Source: Actinomycetes bacterium (GTDB taxonomy: Bacteria; Actinomycetota; Acidimicrobiia; Acidimicrobiales; Acidimicrobiaceae). Taken from it: 8,074 bases of DNA. The notes under the pieces were generated by a model, which was not told the origin of the DNA, made no database searches, and saw only the letters and a list, made by a program, of their open reading frames with translations. A program made the position numbers and the translations under genes. Positions 1 to 6,518 of this stretch are shown piece after piece. The stretch covers positions 1 through 8,074 of the forward strand of contig JAKBSX010000098.1 in NCBI GenBank assembly GCA_021844725.1, read 5' to 3'. Position 1 is the stretch's first letter, and every line of letters begins with the position of its first letter.

Positions 1-261
1 AAGCACAATCTGTTCCTGTACCTCTCGCAGGTCAAATCACTTGTTGGAATGGAAGAGCAGCTGCAGTCGCAGCTTGCGCTCATAGCTAAAGACAGGGACG
101 ATGCCAGACTGCTCATGACCATCCCCGGCATCAATTACTACACCGCACTCGGAATTGTTGCAGAGATAGGAGACGTGAGGAGATTCCCGACAAAGCACCA
201 TCTCTGCTCTTACGCCGCCGATTCTGCTCAATTTTGCTTCGCCGAAAATGATAAAAATTGA
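1..261 (+). pseudogene. IS110-family transposase remnant (internal fragment)
   Basis: The frame is open from the first base of the window, so the coding sequence begins upstream; the first internal ATG is at 49. The readable part has a charged helical stretch followed by LMTIPGINYYTALGIVAEIG and a D-V-R-R-F-P-T segment ending in LCSYA. This is the hallmark of the C-terminal Transposase_20 domain of IS110/IS1111 transposases (helix-hairpin-helix-like PGI core, then EIGDxxRF). In the family SYA is normally followed by a G-L-x-P segment and a basic stretch; here the sequence departs immediately after SYA and stops at 259-261. The N-terminal DEDD catalytic domain would lie outside the window, so its state is unknown. 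As the C-terminal part is missing, this copy is probably inactive. It marks past insertion-sequence activity at the edge of the defence genes. Confidence 0.75.
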
Positions 262-464
262 AACGCCACGTCCAGGATTGGCCCGATTGAAGATGAAACG
301 GAAGAATAATTCGCAGGGCCTGGTGGGTTTTCACGGGAGGGTCTTAAAGAATTTACAGACAAAGCTGTGCACTGCCAGAGCTATGGAGCACAGATAATTG
401 GCTAAATTCCTTTTTCCTGGCGATGTTATCAAACCCGATTTCATCACATCCCAATTTCTGATTA
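262..464. other. non-coding stretch after the transposase remnant
   Basis: No convincing gene is seen in these 203 bases. The rest of the transposase domain was looked for in the other two forward frames and was not recognised. A 49-codon open frame starts at ATG 248 but has no family resemblance. No clear insertion-sequence end or target duplication was found. The stretch is best read as decayed sequence between the remnant and the next gene. Confidence 0.4.
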
Positions 465-860
465 ATGACCATCTCACTTCATATATCGAAAATGGCTACT
501 GAACTCCAGTGTGCAGCGATGTCATCAGCGCGTTCGAATGAGACCGATAACGAAGCAACAAGTGAGTGGCGAGAGCTAAAATCTAGGTGGCGTGACGAAA
601 GAGCAACCAAAAGAGTGAAGCATGAGGTATTACTTCAGCTCAAGAAACGTCATAGTCTCCGTATTGATCAAATTTACGTTATCGCCGAGAGAATTTTACC
701 CGGGCTTACTCTTGCGTACCCACGCTGCATACACGAGAAGCAAACCGGAGAGGGATACAGAGCAGAATGGCAGCATTGGGTTGCCTCAGCAATGCAAGCG
801 CTCCGCAGACAAGGACTAGTAGAGTATGATGATGTACGCGAACTGTGGGTCATTGCTTAG
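465..860 (+). CDS. small predicted winged-helix DNA-binding protein (Mrr N-terminal-like)
   Basis: A 131-residue protein. The first 45 residues are polar and probably flexible. Residues about 50-131 look like a winged helix: a basic helix (VKHEVLLQLKKR), a second helical part (IDQIYVIAERILPG), then EWQHWVASAMQALRRQGLVE and the wing strand V-R-E-L-W-V-I. The pattern W-x5-A-x3-L-x3-G-L-x(n)-W-x-I resembles the N-terminal DNA-binding domain of Mrr-like restriction proteins, but no nuclease domain follows. It could be a regulator of the genes downstream, a DNA-binding subunit, or what remains of an Mrr-like protein. The start is uncertain: in-frame ATGs lie at 465, 492 and 519. None has a good ribosome binding site, and an AT-rich TATATA motif near 481-486 would favour leaderless translation from 519. 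The family link is by eye only. Confidence 0.6.
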   Translation: MTISLHISKMATELQCAAMSSARSNETDNEATSEWRELKSRWRDERATKRVKHEVLLQLKKRHSLRIDQIYVIAERILPGLTLAYPRCIHEKQTGEGYRAEWQHWVASAMQALRRQGLVEYDDVRELWVIA

Positions 861-996
861 TCAAGAAGATAATCGGGATCTCGAAGTGTTGGTTCTCCCC
901 TGTTATTGCCTGATCCTTCTCTTCCTCCATATGCATCCGCACGGTTTGACCAGGACCCCAATGATTAACTTCCGATTGTATTTAAAAAAACATCGA

Positions 997-1015
997 AAGG
1001 ATGGTTTGAATCCTT
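997..1015. repeat. short inverted repeat (6-bp stem, 7-base loop)
   Basis: AAGGAT (997-1002) and ATCCTT (1010-1015) are perfect inverted copies around a 7-base loop, GGTTTGA. It lies about 60 bases upstream of the TATA-like box. It may be an operator or a weak hairpin, or it may be chance. The loop and 3' arm slightly resemble a tRNA T-arm, but no acceptor stem or other tRNA arm is present. Confidence 0.3.
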
Positions 1016-1073
1016 AACTTCACAGCTCTAAATTGGCCATTCCTGAACTTGATGCTCTGATCCGTCATTTACT

Positions 1074-1090
1074 AAAATAAATATAAATAC
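1074..1090 (+). promoter_or_regulatory. TATA-like archaeal promoter for the ParB-like/helicase/DUF3883 genes
   Basis: The sequence AAAATAAATATAAATAC is the most AT-rich block in the upstream region and fits an archaeal BRE/TATA element. The usual 25-base distance would put the transcription start near 1108-1113, 12-17 bases before ATG 1125. This gives a very short leader, common in archaea. A purine-rich AAGGAG (1093-1098) lies 26 bases before the ATG, too far to act as its ribosome binding site. This favours near-leaderless translation. The assignment depends on the organism being archaeal. Confidence 0.5.
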
Positions 1091-1124
1091 CGAAGGAGAA
1101 GATTCGCGAGAAATTAATGTCAAT

Positions 1125-2504
1125 ATGGTGAGGGACTTGACAGAGGAGCCTAAAAGCAGATACGAGAAGATACTGGATGATTGGATTGATAAACATGTGG
1201 ATTCTAAGCTCGGGCGACGAGAACCTTTTGACCTAAGTGGCAAAAGATGTGAGCTTGATGTTTTCCGTCTTCCTTTGAAACTGCTTCGCTACAATATTAG
1301 AAATGGTAGGTTTGCGGCCCAACTCTTGGAGTACGAAGCAAGGATCGGTAGACATTTGAGTGCAGAGGATGAAGACGACAAAGTGCACATTGAGAAACTG
1401 TTGTTGACAGACTCTAATCAGACCACGTATCTTGAGGAAGACATAAAGCGGGTTGGTCAGCTCAGACCCGGAGTAATTACGATAGACGGCGCAATAATAG
1501 ACGGTAATCGTCGAGCTGCAGTCATGAGGAAACTATCGGCAATTACTGGAGATGAGAAGTATGAATTTTTCGAAGCAGTGAGACTGCCATCTACGGTTTC
1601 ACCATCCGATCTGTGGAAAATTGAAGCGGGCATTCAACTTTCCACAGACCTTAAAGTTTCATATGGTCCTATTAATGAGCTACTTAAGATCAAGGAAGGG
1701 AAAGAATCGGGTCTGGGGTTCAATCAGATAGCGCTTGTCCTTGGAGGCAGTAATGACGCAAATAGTGTACGTGCTAAGCTGGATCGACTCAAACTAATCG
1801 AACAATATCTTCGCTTTGTTGGAAAGCCCGGATACTATCTCGACGCTGAACGAAGGAGCGAACATTTCATTGATTTACAGCACGTTCTCGCAGGAAAAGG
1901 GTACAAAGTACTTGAACCATCAAGAAAGAGCGAAGTAATAGAGGCGGCGTTCAAGTTGATATTTCGTGGCGTCCCACATATGCGAATAAGGAGTATGCGG
2001 AAGATAGTCGATGATAGAGCGACTCTTGATCGTTTCCTTGAGGAAATGAATAAACAACACTTCATGAACACTGGTTCGAGTGGTCCGGAAATGGAGCCGG
2101 ACGCATCATTGGAGATATCCAGTGATCCGACTAGTGGCACCTCTGAAGATGAGATGTTTGTGGATTCTGTGATAGGCGCTGTTGAAAAGCCTGCTCCATC
2201 TATTGATGTACCTCCAACTGAACCGACCTCTGACGAGGATGAAGATGATGGCGAGTCAGATGTCACCCTATCCGGTGAAAACCCGAATGGTACGGATTTG
2301 AAGAGGATGTATGAGGAGTTGATTGATGACGCTCTTGATCAGGTTAACGTAAGCAAAAGTAACTCCAAACCAAGCAAAGTTGTTACGCGAATACTCAGAC
2401 AGCTTCAAGTTCTCGAACAATTGAATAAAAATCAAATTTCAGCTGTTACTCCCGACCTACTTATTATTAAATCAAAGATCGACGCGATACTGAGCGCTAT
2501 CTGA
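1125..2504 (+). CDS. ParB-like (ParB/Srx-fold) protein with DGNRR motif and acidic linker
   Basis: A 459-residue protein. Residues 45-62 carry FRLPLKLLRYNIRNGR, and residues 119-133 carry T-I-D-G-A-I-I-D-G-N-R-R-A-A-V. The second is the ParB/sulfiredoxin-fold signature (compare G-E-R-R in ParB and DGQHR/DGQQR in DndB and DUF262 proteins). A helix-turn-helix-like part follows at about 196-228 (GFNQIALVLGG, then SVRAKLDRLKL). Residues about 315-390 form an acidic, low-complexity linker (SDEDEDDGESD), and the last 70 residues look helical. In known families this fold binds nucleotides or DNA and can act as a switch or nuclease. No ParA partner is present, so a role in plasmid partition is unlikely. 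The stop TGA touches the next start with no gap, so translation is probably coupled to the helicase. A DNA-sensing or controlling role in defence is inferred. Confidence 0.75.
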   Translation: MVRDLTEEPKSRYEKILDDWIDKHVDSKLGRREPFDLSGKRCELDVFRLPLKLLRYNIRNGRFAAQLLEYEARIGRHLSAEDEDDKVHIEKLLLTDSNQTTYLEEDIKRVGQLRPGVITIDGAIIDGNRRAAVMRKLSAITGDEKYEFFEAVRLPSTVSPSDLWKIEAGIQLSTDLKVSYGPINELLKIKEGKESGLGFNQIALVLGGSNDANSVRAKLDRLKLIEQYLRFVGKPGYYLDAERRSEHFIDLQHVLAGKGYKVLEPSRKSEVIEAAFKLIFRGVPHMRIRSMRKIVDDRATLDRFLEEMNKQHFMNTGSSGPEMEPDASLEISSDPTSGTSEDEMFVDSVIGAVEKPAPSIDVPPTEPTSDEDEDDGESDVTLSGENPNGTDLKRMYEELIDDALDQVNVSKSNSKPSKVVTRILRQLQVLEQLNKNQISAVTPDLLIIKSKIDAILSAI

Positions 2505-4397
2505 GTGGGCAAAATGATTCATGTAGAGACTGACACCAGACATAAGATTATTAGATTAAGAACGGAAGAGCCAGGTTCCCTGAAAGGCGGTCGTTTTGGC
2601 CTTTTACTGGAGCTTGTTCTTGGTTATGAGCTAACGACGAACAACTCAGCCGCTAAGAAAATTGATGGTTCGCTTGGAAGAGAGTTGATAACTCTTACCA
2701 AATACCTTAGAGAGGGCCGTATTCCGTTGTCTCTGGATGAACAAAGCAAACTTGAAATGAGCCATTACGCAAATTATGTCCGACAATTTGAGACCGCGCT
2801 TGTCCTCGGCAAAGAACTGCGAAAGGAGGTGCAAGATTTCCACCCGGCAGGCAAGTTCACAAGACCCCTGATGTCATTTCAATTGGCTGGCGCCAAGCAT
2901 ATATACTCTATTCCATTCGCCGCCAATTTCTCGGTGCCTGGAAGCGGAAAAACTACAATGGTTCTTGCAGCCTATTCAAAGCTTCGAGAAGAGAACGAAA
3001 TAACGAAATTGATAGTTCTCTGCCCAAGATCTGCCTTTGATCCATGGGAGGAAGAGTATCAGCAATGTTATGGAACACGCCCGAAAACCGCAAAAGTTAT
3101 AGGCACTGTCGAGGAAAGAAAGGAGTTGTTCTTAAAGCAGGATCAGTACGAACTCTTTCTTGCGACATATCAGATGAGTGTAAACGAATTTGATAACTTC
3201 AAATGGGTTCTGTTAAACAACAGTTGCATGTTAGTAATCGATGAATCTCATCATATCAAGAAAGGTCCCGGGGGCGTTTGGTTCGACTCAATCATCAATT
3301 TAGCACACTATGCAAAGAGGAGGATCATACTCTCAGGAACGCCGATACCCAACGCGATATCTGATCTGCGCTGGCAAATGGAGTTGCTATGGCCAGAATT
3401 ACTGAGATTTGCGGACATATTTAATACAAGTAACGGGATCTCAGATATTAACACAATTCGCGATACAATTCAACCACTGTATGTTAGGGTAAAGAAGTCA
3501 GATCTAGCACTTCCTGAAATGAAAGTCACCATTACAAATGTAAAAATGGGAGAAGTCCAAAAGAAAATTTACAAAGCTCTTGCGGCAGATTTGCTGTCCA
3601 CGTTAAGAATGACGCCAGAAAGTGTGAAATTATTCCGTGATCTCAGACGCGCGAAAATTGTTAGACTAATGCAAGCTGCTTCTAATCCATCACTTCTTGT
3701 GGAGAAATCGTACGAATTCAAAATGCCAGAAGGCCCAATCATTGATTCCGAATTGAGTGAGGCAGTAAAGAGATATTCGCAGATCGAAACGCCTGCAAAG
3801 TTTTCGAAGGCATGTGATCTTGCCTACGAAATTGCAAACTCAGGAAGAAAGGTTGTTCTTTGGACTAACTTCATCCTGAACGCATATGCTGTTTCGAATT
3901 TGTTGAAAAAAAAGGGAATTAGAACATTCACTGTCACAGGTGTATCTGTGGTTGGCGCTGTTGAAGATGATCAAGAGGAGCTTACAAGAGAAAGATTGAT
4001 TTCTGGATTCAAATCATGCACTGAGGCAGCAGCGTTGGTTGCGACCGTACCCTCGATCGGAGAAGCCATCTCTTTACACACAGCAGCCAAAGATGCGATT
4101 TATATCGACAGAACATTCAATTGCGGCTTATTCCTGCAGTCGATGGATAGGATTCACCGGTTGGGATTATCAAGCGAAGACCGTGCAAATATCAATATTC
4201 TGATTTCACAGAATACCATTGAGGAAGTTATCAATAGGCGCCTAATTGAGAAGATGCGTAGAATGTATGAGCTCTTGAATGATGATATCGACGTCTTAGA
4301 TATGGAAATCCCGACTGAATACCCATTTGCAGAAATTGATTCTCAAGACATTGACGAGATTAATGAATATATGATGAGAGAGCAGAGAAATGAGTGA
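2505..4397 (+). CDS. SNF2-type superfamily 2 helicase/translocase
   Basis: A 630-residue ATPase with both RecA-like lobes. Motifs in order: a Q-like FQLAGAKH at 125-132; motif I SVPGSGKTT (143-151); motif Ia LCPRSAFDPW (172-181); motif II DESH (246-249); motif III SGTPIPN (277-283); motif IV-like VVLWTNF (450-456); motif V ATVPSIGEAISLHTAA (513-528); motif VI QSMDRIHRLG (545-554). All catalytic positions are intact. This layout is typical of SNF2-like proteins, which usually move along double-stranded DNA rather than unwind it. There is no nuclease or methylase domain in the chain; residues 1-120 are a separate N-terminal region with no family I recognise, and the C-terminal tail is acidic. 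GTG 2505 directly follows the previous stop; ATG 2514, three codons on, is an equally possible start. It overlaps the next gene by 8 bases. Likely the motor of a DNA defence complex (inference). Confidence 0.88.
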   Translation: MGKMIHVETDTRHKIIRLRTEEPGSLKGGRFGLLLELVLGYELTTNNSAAKKIDGSLGRELITLTKYLREGRIPLSLDEQSKLEMSHYANYVRQFETALVLGKELRKEVQDFHPAGKFTRPLMSFQLAGAKHIYSIPFAANFSVPGSGKTTMVLAAYSKLREENEITKLIVLCPRSAFDPWEEEYQQCYGTRPKTAKVIGTVEERKELFLKQDQYELFLATYQMSVNEFDNFKWVLLNNSCMLVIDESHHIKKGPGGVWFDSIINLAHYAKRRIILSGTPIPNAISDLRWQMELLWPELLRFADIFNTSNGISDINTIRDTIQPLYVRVKKSDLALPEMKVTITNVKMGEVQKKIYKALAADLLSTLRMTPESVKLFRDLRRAKIVRLMQAASNPSLLVEKSYEFKMPEGPIIDSELSEAVKRYSQIETPAKFSKACDLAYEIANSGRKVVLWTNFILNAYAVSNLLKKKGIRTFTVTGVSVVGAVEDDQEELTRERLISGFKSCTEAAALVATVPSIGEAISLHTAAKDAIYIDRTFNCGLFLQSMDRIHRLGLSSEDRANINILISQNTIEEVINRRLIEKMRRMYELLNDDIDVLDMEIPTEYPFAEIDSQDIDEINEYMMREQRNE

Positions 4398-5403
4398 AAA
4401 TTGCATTCCACCAAATCAATGCAAGTCGATTCTATCGATACGAGACTATGGAGAACTGAACAGACTCAATTCGTTGATCGGGAACGACGGCACAGATTTA
4501 GAGACATTGAGAAATGACTACAGCTGGAGATCGGTTAAAGCATTCATATACTCGAGCGAGGAGGTCATATCGTTTGCTGAGATTTTCGAACTAGTAAAAG
4601 TAACGAACAATAAGATCTTTCTGACGCCAGCCTCTAAGAAGTTCAAAGAGTTCGGGAAAAGCGATCAGTACGAACTAACAAGTGAACAGTTGGATTTCCT
4701 ACGGTTTCAGGTATTGAATCATACGCGCACCTCAAGATGCATAGATAACATAATCTCAGGATTCAGATACAATCACACAACAAACAGGTATGAACATTCT
4801 GTTAAGGATGAAGGTGAAATCTCGGCCCAAGTTGAGGCCATATTCCTGCTTAGATGCTTAGGTATAATTAAAGGAGAGAGTGATGGGGTTTCATACATAG
4901 ATCCCCGCCTCAATGGAATCGTGGGCATGAAAATGCGAACGCTTCGTTCTCTTGAAGCAGGAGATTTAACTGTCTCTCCTGAGCTCCTCATACTTTCCAA
5001 GCACGCTGAAAAACTTGTTCTAGACTTTGAAAAAGAGAGACTGAGAAATATTGGAAGAAGTGACTTGAGTGAGAAAGTGAAGAATGTGGCAGAAACGGAT
5101 ATTAGAGTGGGATACGACATTCTTTCCTTTGATGGTTTAAAAAGCGAGCCTTTTTTTCCAGATAGGTTCATAGAAGTAAAAGCTTCTAAAAGTAATAACC
5201 TATCATTCTTCTGGTCCCAAAATGAATTCAGAAAAGCGCAGAATCAGAGAGGGAATTACTGGATATACTTCTTGGGAAACGTCAAGGCAAAGTGCAAGAT
5301 AGACGAGTGTTGTTTTCACACGTTCAGTGACCCTATAAAGAGCATTATACTGGATAGACCTTCTACATATATCCAGTTCGATAAACTTCACATTCTAAGC
5401 TGA
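4390..5403 (+). CDS. DUF3883 (NO VEIN-type) PD-(D/E)XK-like nuclease protein
   Basis: A 337-residue protein. The C-terminal part (about 204-298) matches the DUF3883 pattern: the helix AEKLVLDFEKERL (206-218), then GYDILSFDG (241-249), RFIEVKAS (259-266), FFWSQNEFRKA (273-283) and YWIYFLGNV (290-298). D243, E262 and K264 form the expected D...ExK nuclease centre, with E214 or E216 in the preceding helix; all are present, so activity is likely. The N-terminal half is not a family I recognise. It has two segments that look like winged helices (about 60-110, with KIFLTPASKKFKEF, and about 142-180, with a wing-like GESDGVSYIDP). The start ATG lies inside the helicase end (ATGAGTGA overlap), indicating co-translation. 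A nuclease that cuts DNA brought by the neighbouring motor is inferred from context. Confidence 0.82.
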   Translation: MSENCIPPNQCKSILSIRDYGELNRLNSLIGNDGTDLETLRNDYSWRSVKAFIYSSEEVISFAEIFELVKVTNNKIFLTPASKKFKEFGKSDQYELTSEQLDFLRFQVLNHTRTSRCIDNIISGFRYNHTTNRYEHSVKDEGEISAQVEAIFLLRCLGIIKGESDGVSYIDPRLNGIVGMKMRTLRSLEAGDLTVSPELLILSKHAEKLVLDFEKERLRNIGRSDLSEKVKNVAETDIRVGYDILSFDGLKSEPFFPDRFIEVKASKSNNLSFFWSQNEFRKAQNQRGNYWIYFLGNVKAKCKIDECCFHTFSDPIKSIILDRPSTYIQFDKLHILS

Positions 5404-5556
5404 AGTCACCTCGCTGATGTCGATAGGGGCTACAAACGATAAGTCACCACAATCTCAATCCACATGGATCAACTCTTTAGGTGATGCATGATTTCTTAAA
5501 CAAGCAATAGATTGACTTCATCAAGCAGAGTTGGGGAAATACAGGTAGACAACATT
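5404..5556. promoter_or_regulatory. gap between nuclease and restriction genes, with repeated TCACC/GGTGA boxes
   Basis: This is the only real gap within the five-gene run. AAGTCACC occurs twice in direct orientation (5403-5410, which overlaps the previous stop codon, and 5441-5448). GGTGA, the reverse complement of TCACC, occurs at 5480-5484. The three boxes are about 38 bases apart. A weak TATA-like TTTCTTAAA lies at 5492-5500. The gap could hold a separate promoter and operator for the restriction-modification pair, but each element alone is short enough to be chance. Confidence 0.3.
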
Positions 5557-6516
5557 ATGTCAAGGACAAGGTTGCAGAACTATCCGAGAATATCATCAGA
5601 GGGTGACAAATATTTCGGATTTCTAGATGAGAGGCAGCTTGAGACGCACCACACCTCCCTGACAAAAGCTCAAATGATAGATATAATCGGGGAGTCAATT
5701 GAATACGCTAATCACAAATCGAGTAGAGCATTTCTTGATATTCCACTGGACGCGGATCATACTACGTATTCCAGAATTTACAGAGAGGGTGGACAAGAAC
5801 TTTTCAGGTATTTTCATAAATACTATGGAGATCCCGCGTCTACAGCGAGGGAGTGCTTCAACCAAACTTATAAGGTGATAGCGAGTCGCCAGTTCTTCAA
5901 CAGGATGGTTCAAAAAGGTAGAATGAACTCAGGATGGAGGTACCAGTTCATCGCGGAGAAGGCGGCGAATGAAAGTGGGAGATTCTCCGCAGTATCAAAC
6001 ATAGGGACAGCTGACGCAGACTTCAGTGCAGCAGTAAACTTTACACACCAGCGGAAAGAAGCCGTCGCGGTATATGTATCGGTGAAGAACAGATTCAATA
6101 CGCTAGGCGGGCAAGATTGGCCAGGGGCTATTATAAACCTTGAGAATTTTGCTAGAAATGATCGTAATCGACGTGCACCATACCTGTGCATATTTGGAAT
6201 AGCCATGGATTCTGGAATACGATATATTAAGAACAATAGCAAGACCCACGCACCATATTCGGTCAACACCGAAGTATGGGGTTCAGACTTTTTCTGGCCA
6301 TTTTTCACAGGATACACATATTCTTCAATCATGAAACTAGTGGCTGAGGTTCTCAAAGACAAAGGATCGAGGGAGGAGACCGACTACTCATTACCAGTTG
6401 AAGTTACAGAGGCCTTTGGTGACAAATGCAAGGAGAATGGGCTCGTGAACGAAAACGGATACTTCAACGATATCTTTAAGTTGGTTGAGTTTTTCTGTTC
6501 TAAAAAGGTGACATGA
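5557..6516 (+). CDS. predicted type II-like restriction endonuclease
   Basis: 319 residues from ATG 5557; TTG 5512 in the same frame would add 15. ATG 5557 is preferred because AGGTAG (5543-5548) sits 8 bases before it, while nothing resembling a ribosome site precedes the TTG. Numbered from ATG 5557, a PD-(D/E)XK-like core is seen: GTADADFSAAVNF (150-162, candidate metal ligands D153 and D155), then a strand AVAVYVSVKNR (169-179) with K177, and E196 in the following helix. The usual D/E two residues before the lysine is S175. Some type II enzymes (Cfr10I/Bse634I group) also have S-x-K and use a glutamate from a later helix, so the site may still work. No sequence-specific family is recognised, and the target is unknown. 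Its stop overlaps the methyltransferase start (ATGA), and the pairing supports a restriction role. Confidence 0.72.
   Translation: MSRTRLQNYPRISSEGDKYFGFLDERQLETHHTSLTKAQMIDIIGESIEYANHKSSRAFLDIPLDADHTTYSRIYREGGQELFRYFHKYYGDPASTARECFNQTYKVIASRQFFNRMVQKGRMNSGWRYQFIAEKAANESGRFSAVSNIGTADADFSAAVNFTHQRKEAVAVYVSVKNRFNTLGGQDWPGAIINLENFARNDRNRRAPYLCIFGIAMDSGIRYIKNNSKTHAPYSVNTEVWGSDFFWPFFTGYTYSSIMKLVAEVLKDKGSREETDYSLPVEVTEAFGDKCKENGLVNENGYFNDIFKLVEFFCSKKVT
6507..6511 (+). promoter_or_regulatory. GGTGA ribosome binding site that decides the methyltransferase start
   Basis: GGTGA is the archaeal Shine-Dalgarno core. It is one base from ATG 6513 and seven from ATG 6519, both in frame. The seven-base spacing is the normal one, so the methyltransferase more likely starts at 6519 and the ATGA overlap at 6513 may not itself be used. 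Confidence 0.6.
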
Positions 6517-6518
6517 TA

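Larger units (their letters stand above)
861..1124. other. non-coding leader region upstream of the ParB-like gene
   Basis: These 264 bases separate the winged-helix gene from the operon. A 63-codon open frame (826-1017) runs through the first part but overlaps the end of the previous gene and has no recognisable content. Inside are an AT-rich run (TATTTAAAAAAA, 979-990), a small inverted repeat at 997-1015 and the TATA-like box at 1074-1090. The rest shows nothing I can assign. Confidence 0.5.

Noticed and set aside
248..394. 49-codon open frame after the transposase remnant, considered as a frameshifted transposase end
   Set aside because: The translation does not resemble the C-terminal part of IS110 transposases and has no other recognisable feature.
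997..1015. T-arm-like sequence, considered as a tRNA end or attachment site
   Set aside because: Only one short stem is present; no acceptor stem, anticodon arm or D arm can be drawn around it, and no second copy is seen in the window.
826..1017. 63-codon open frame after the winged-helix gene
   Set aside because: It overlaps the end of the preceding gene, has no ribosome binding site and no family features.
1835..2266. 143-codon open frame on the minus strand
   Set aside because: It lies opposite the ParB-like gene; its serine-rich product is the shadow of the acidic linker codons.
4773..5171. 132-codon open frame on the minus strand
   Set aside because: It lies opposite the DUF3883 gene and has no recognisable content.
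5910..6362. 150-codon open frame on the minus strand
   Set aside because: It lies fully opposite the endonuclease gene, which has recognisable motifs, coupled neighbours and the right strand.
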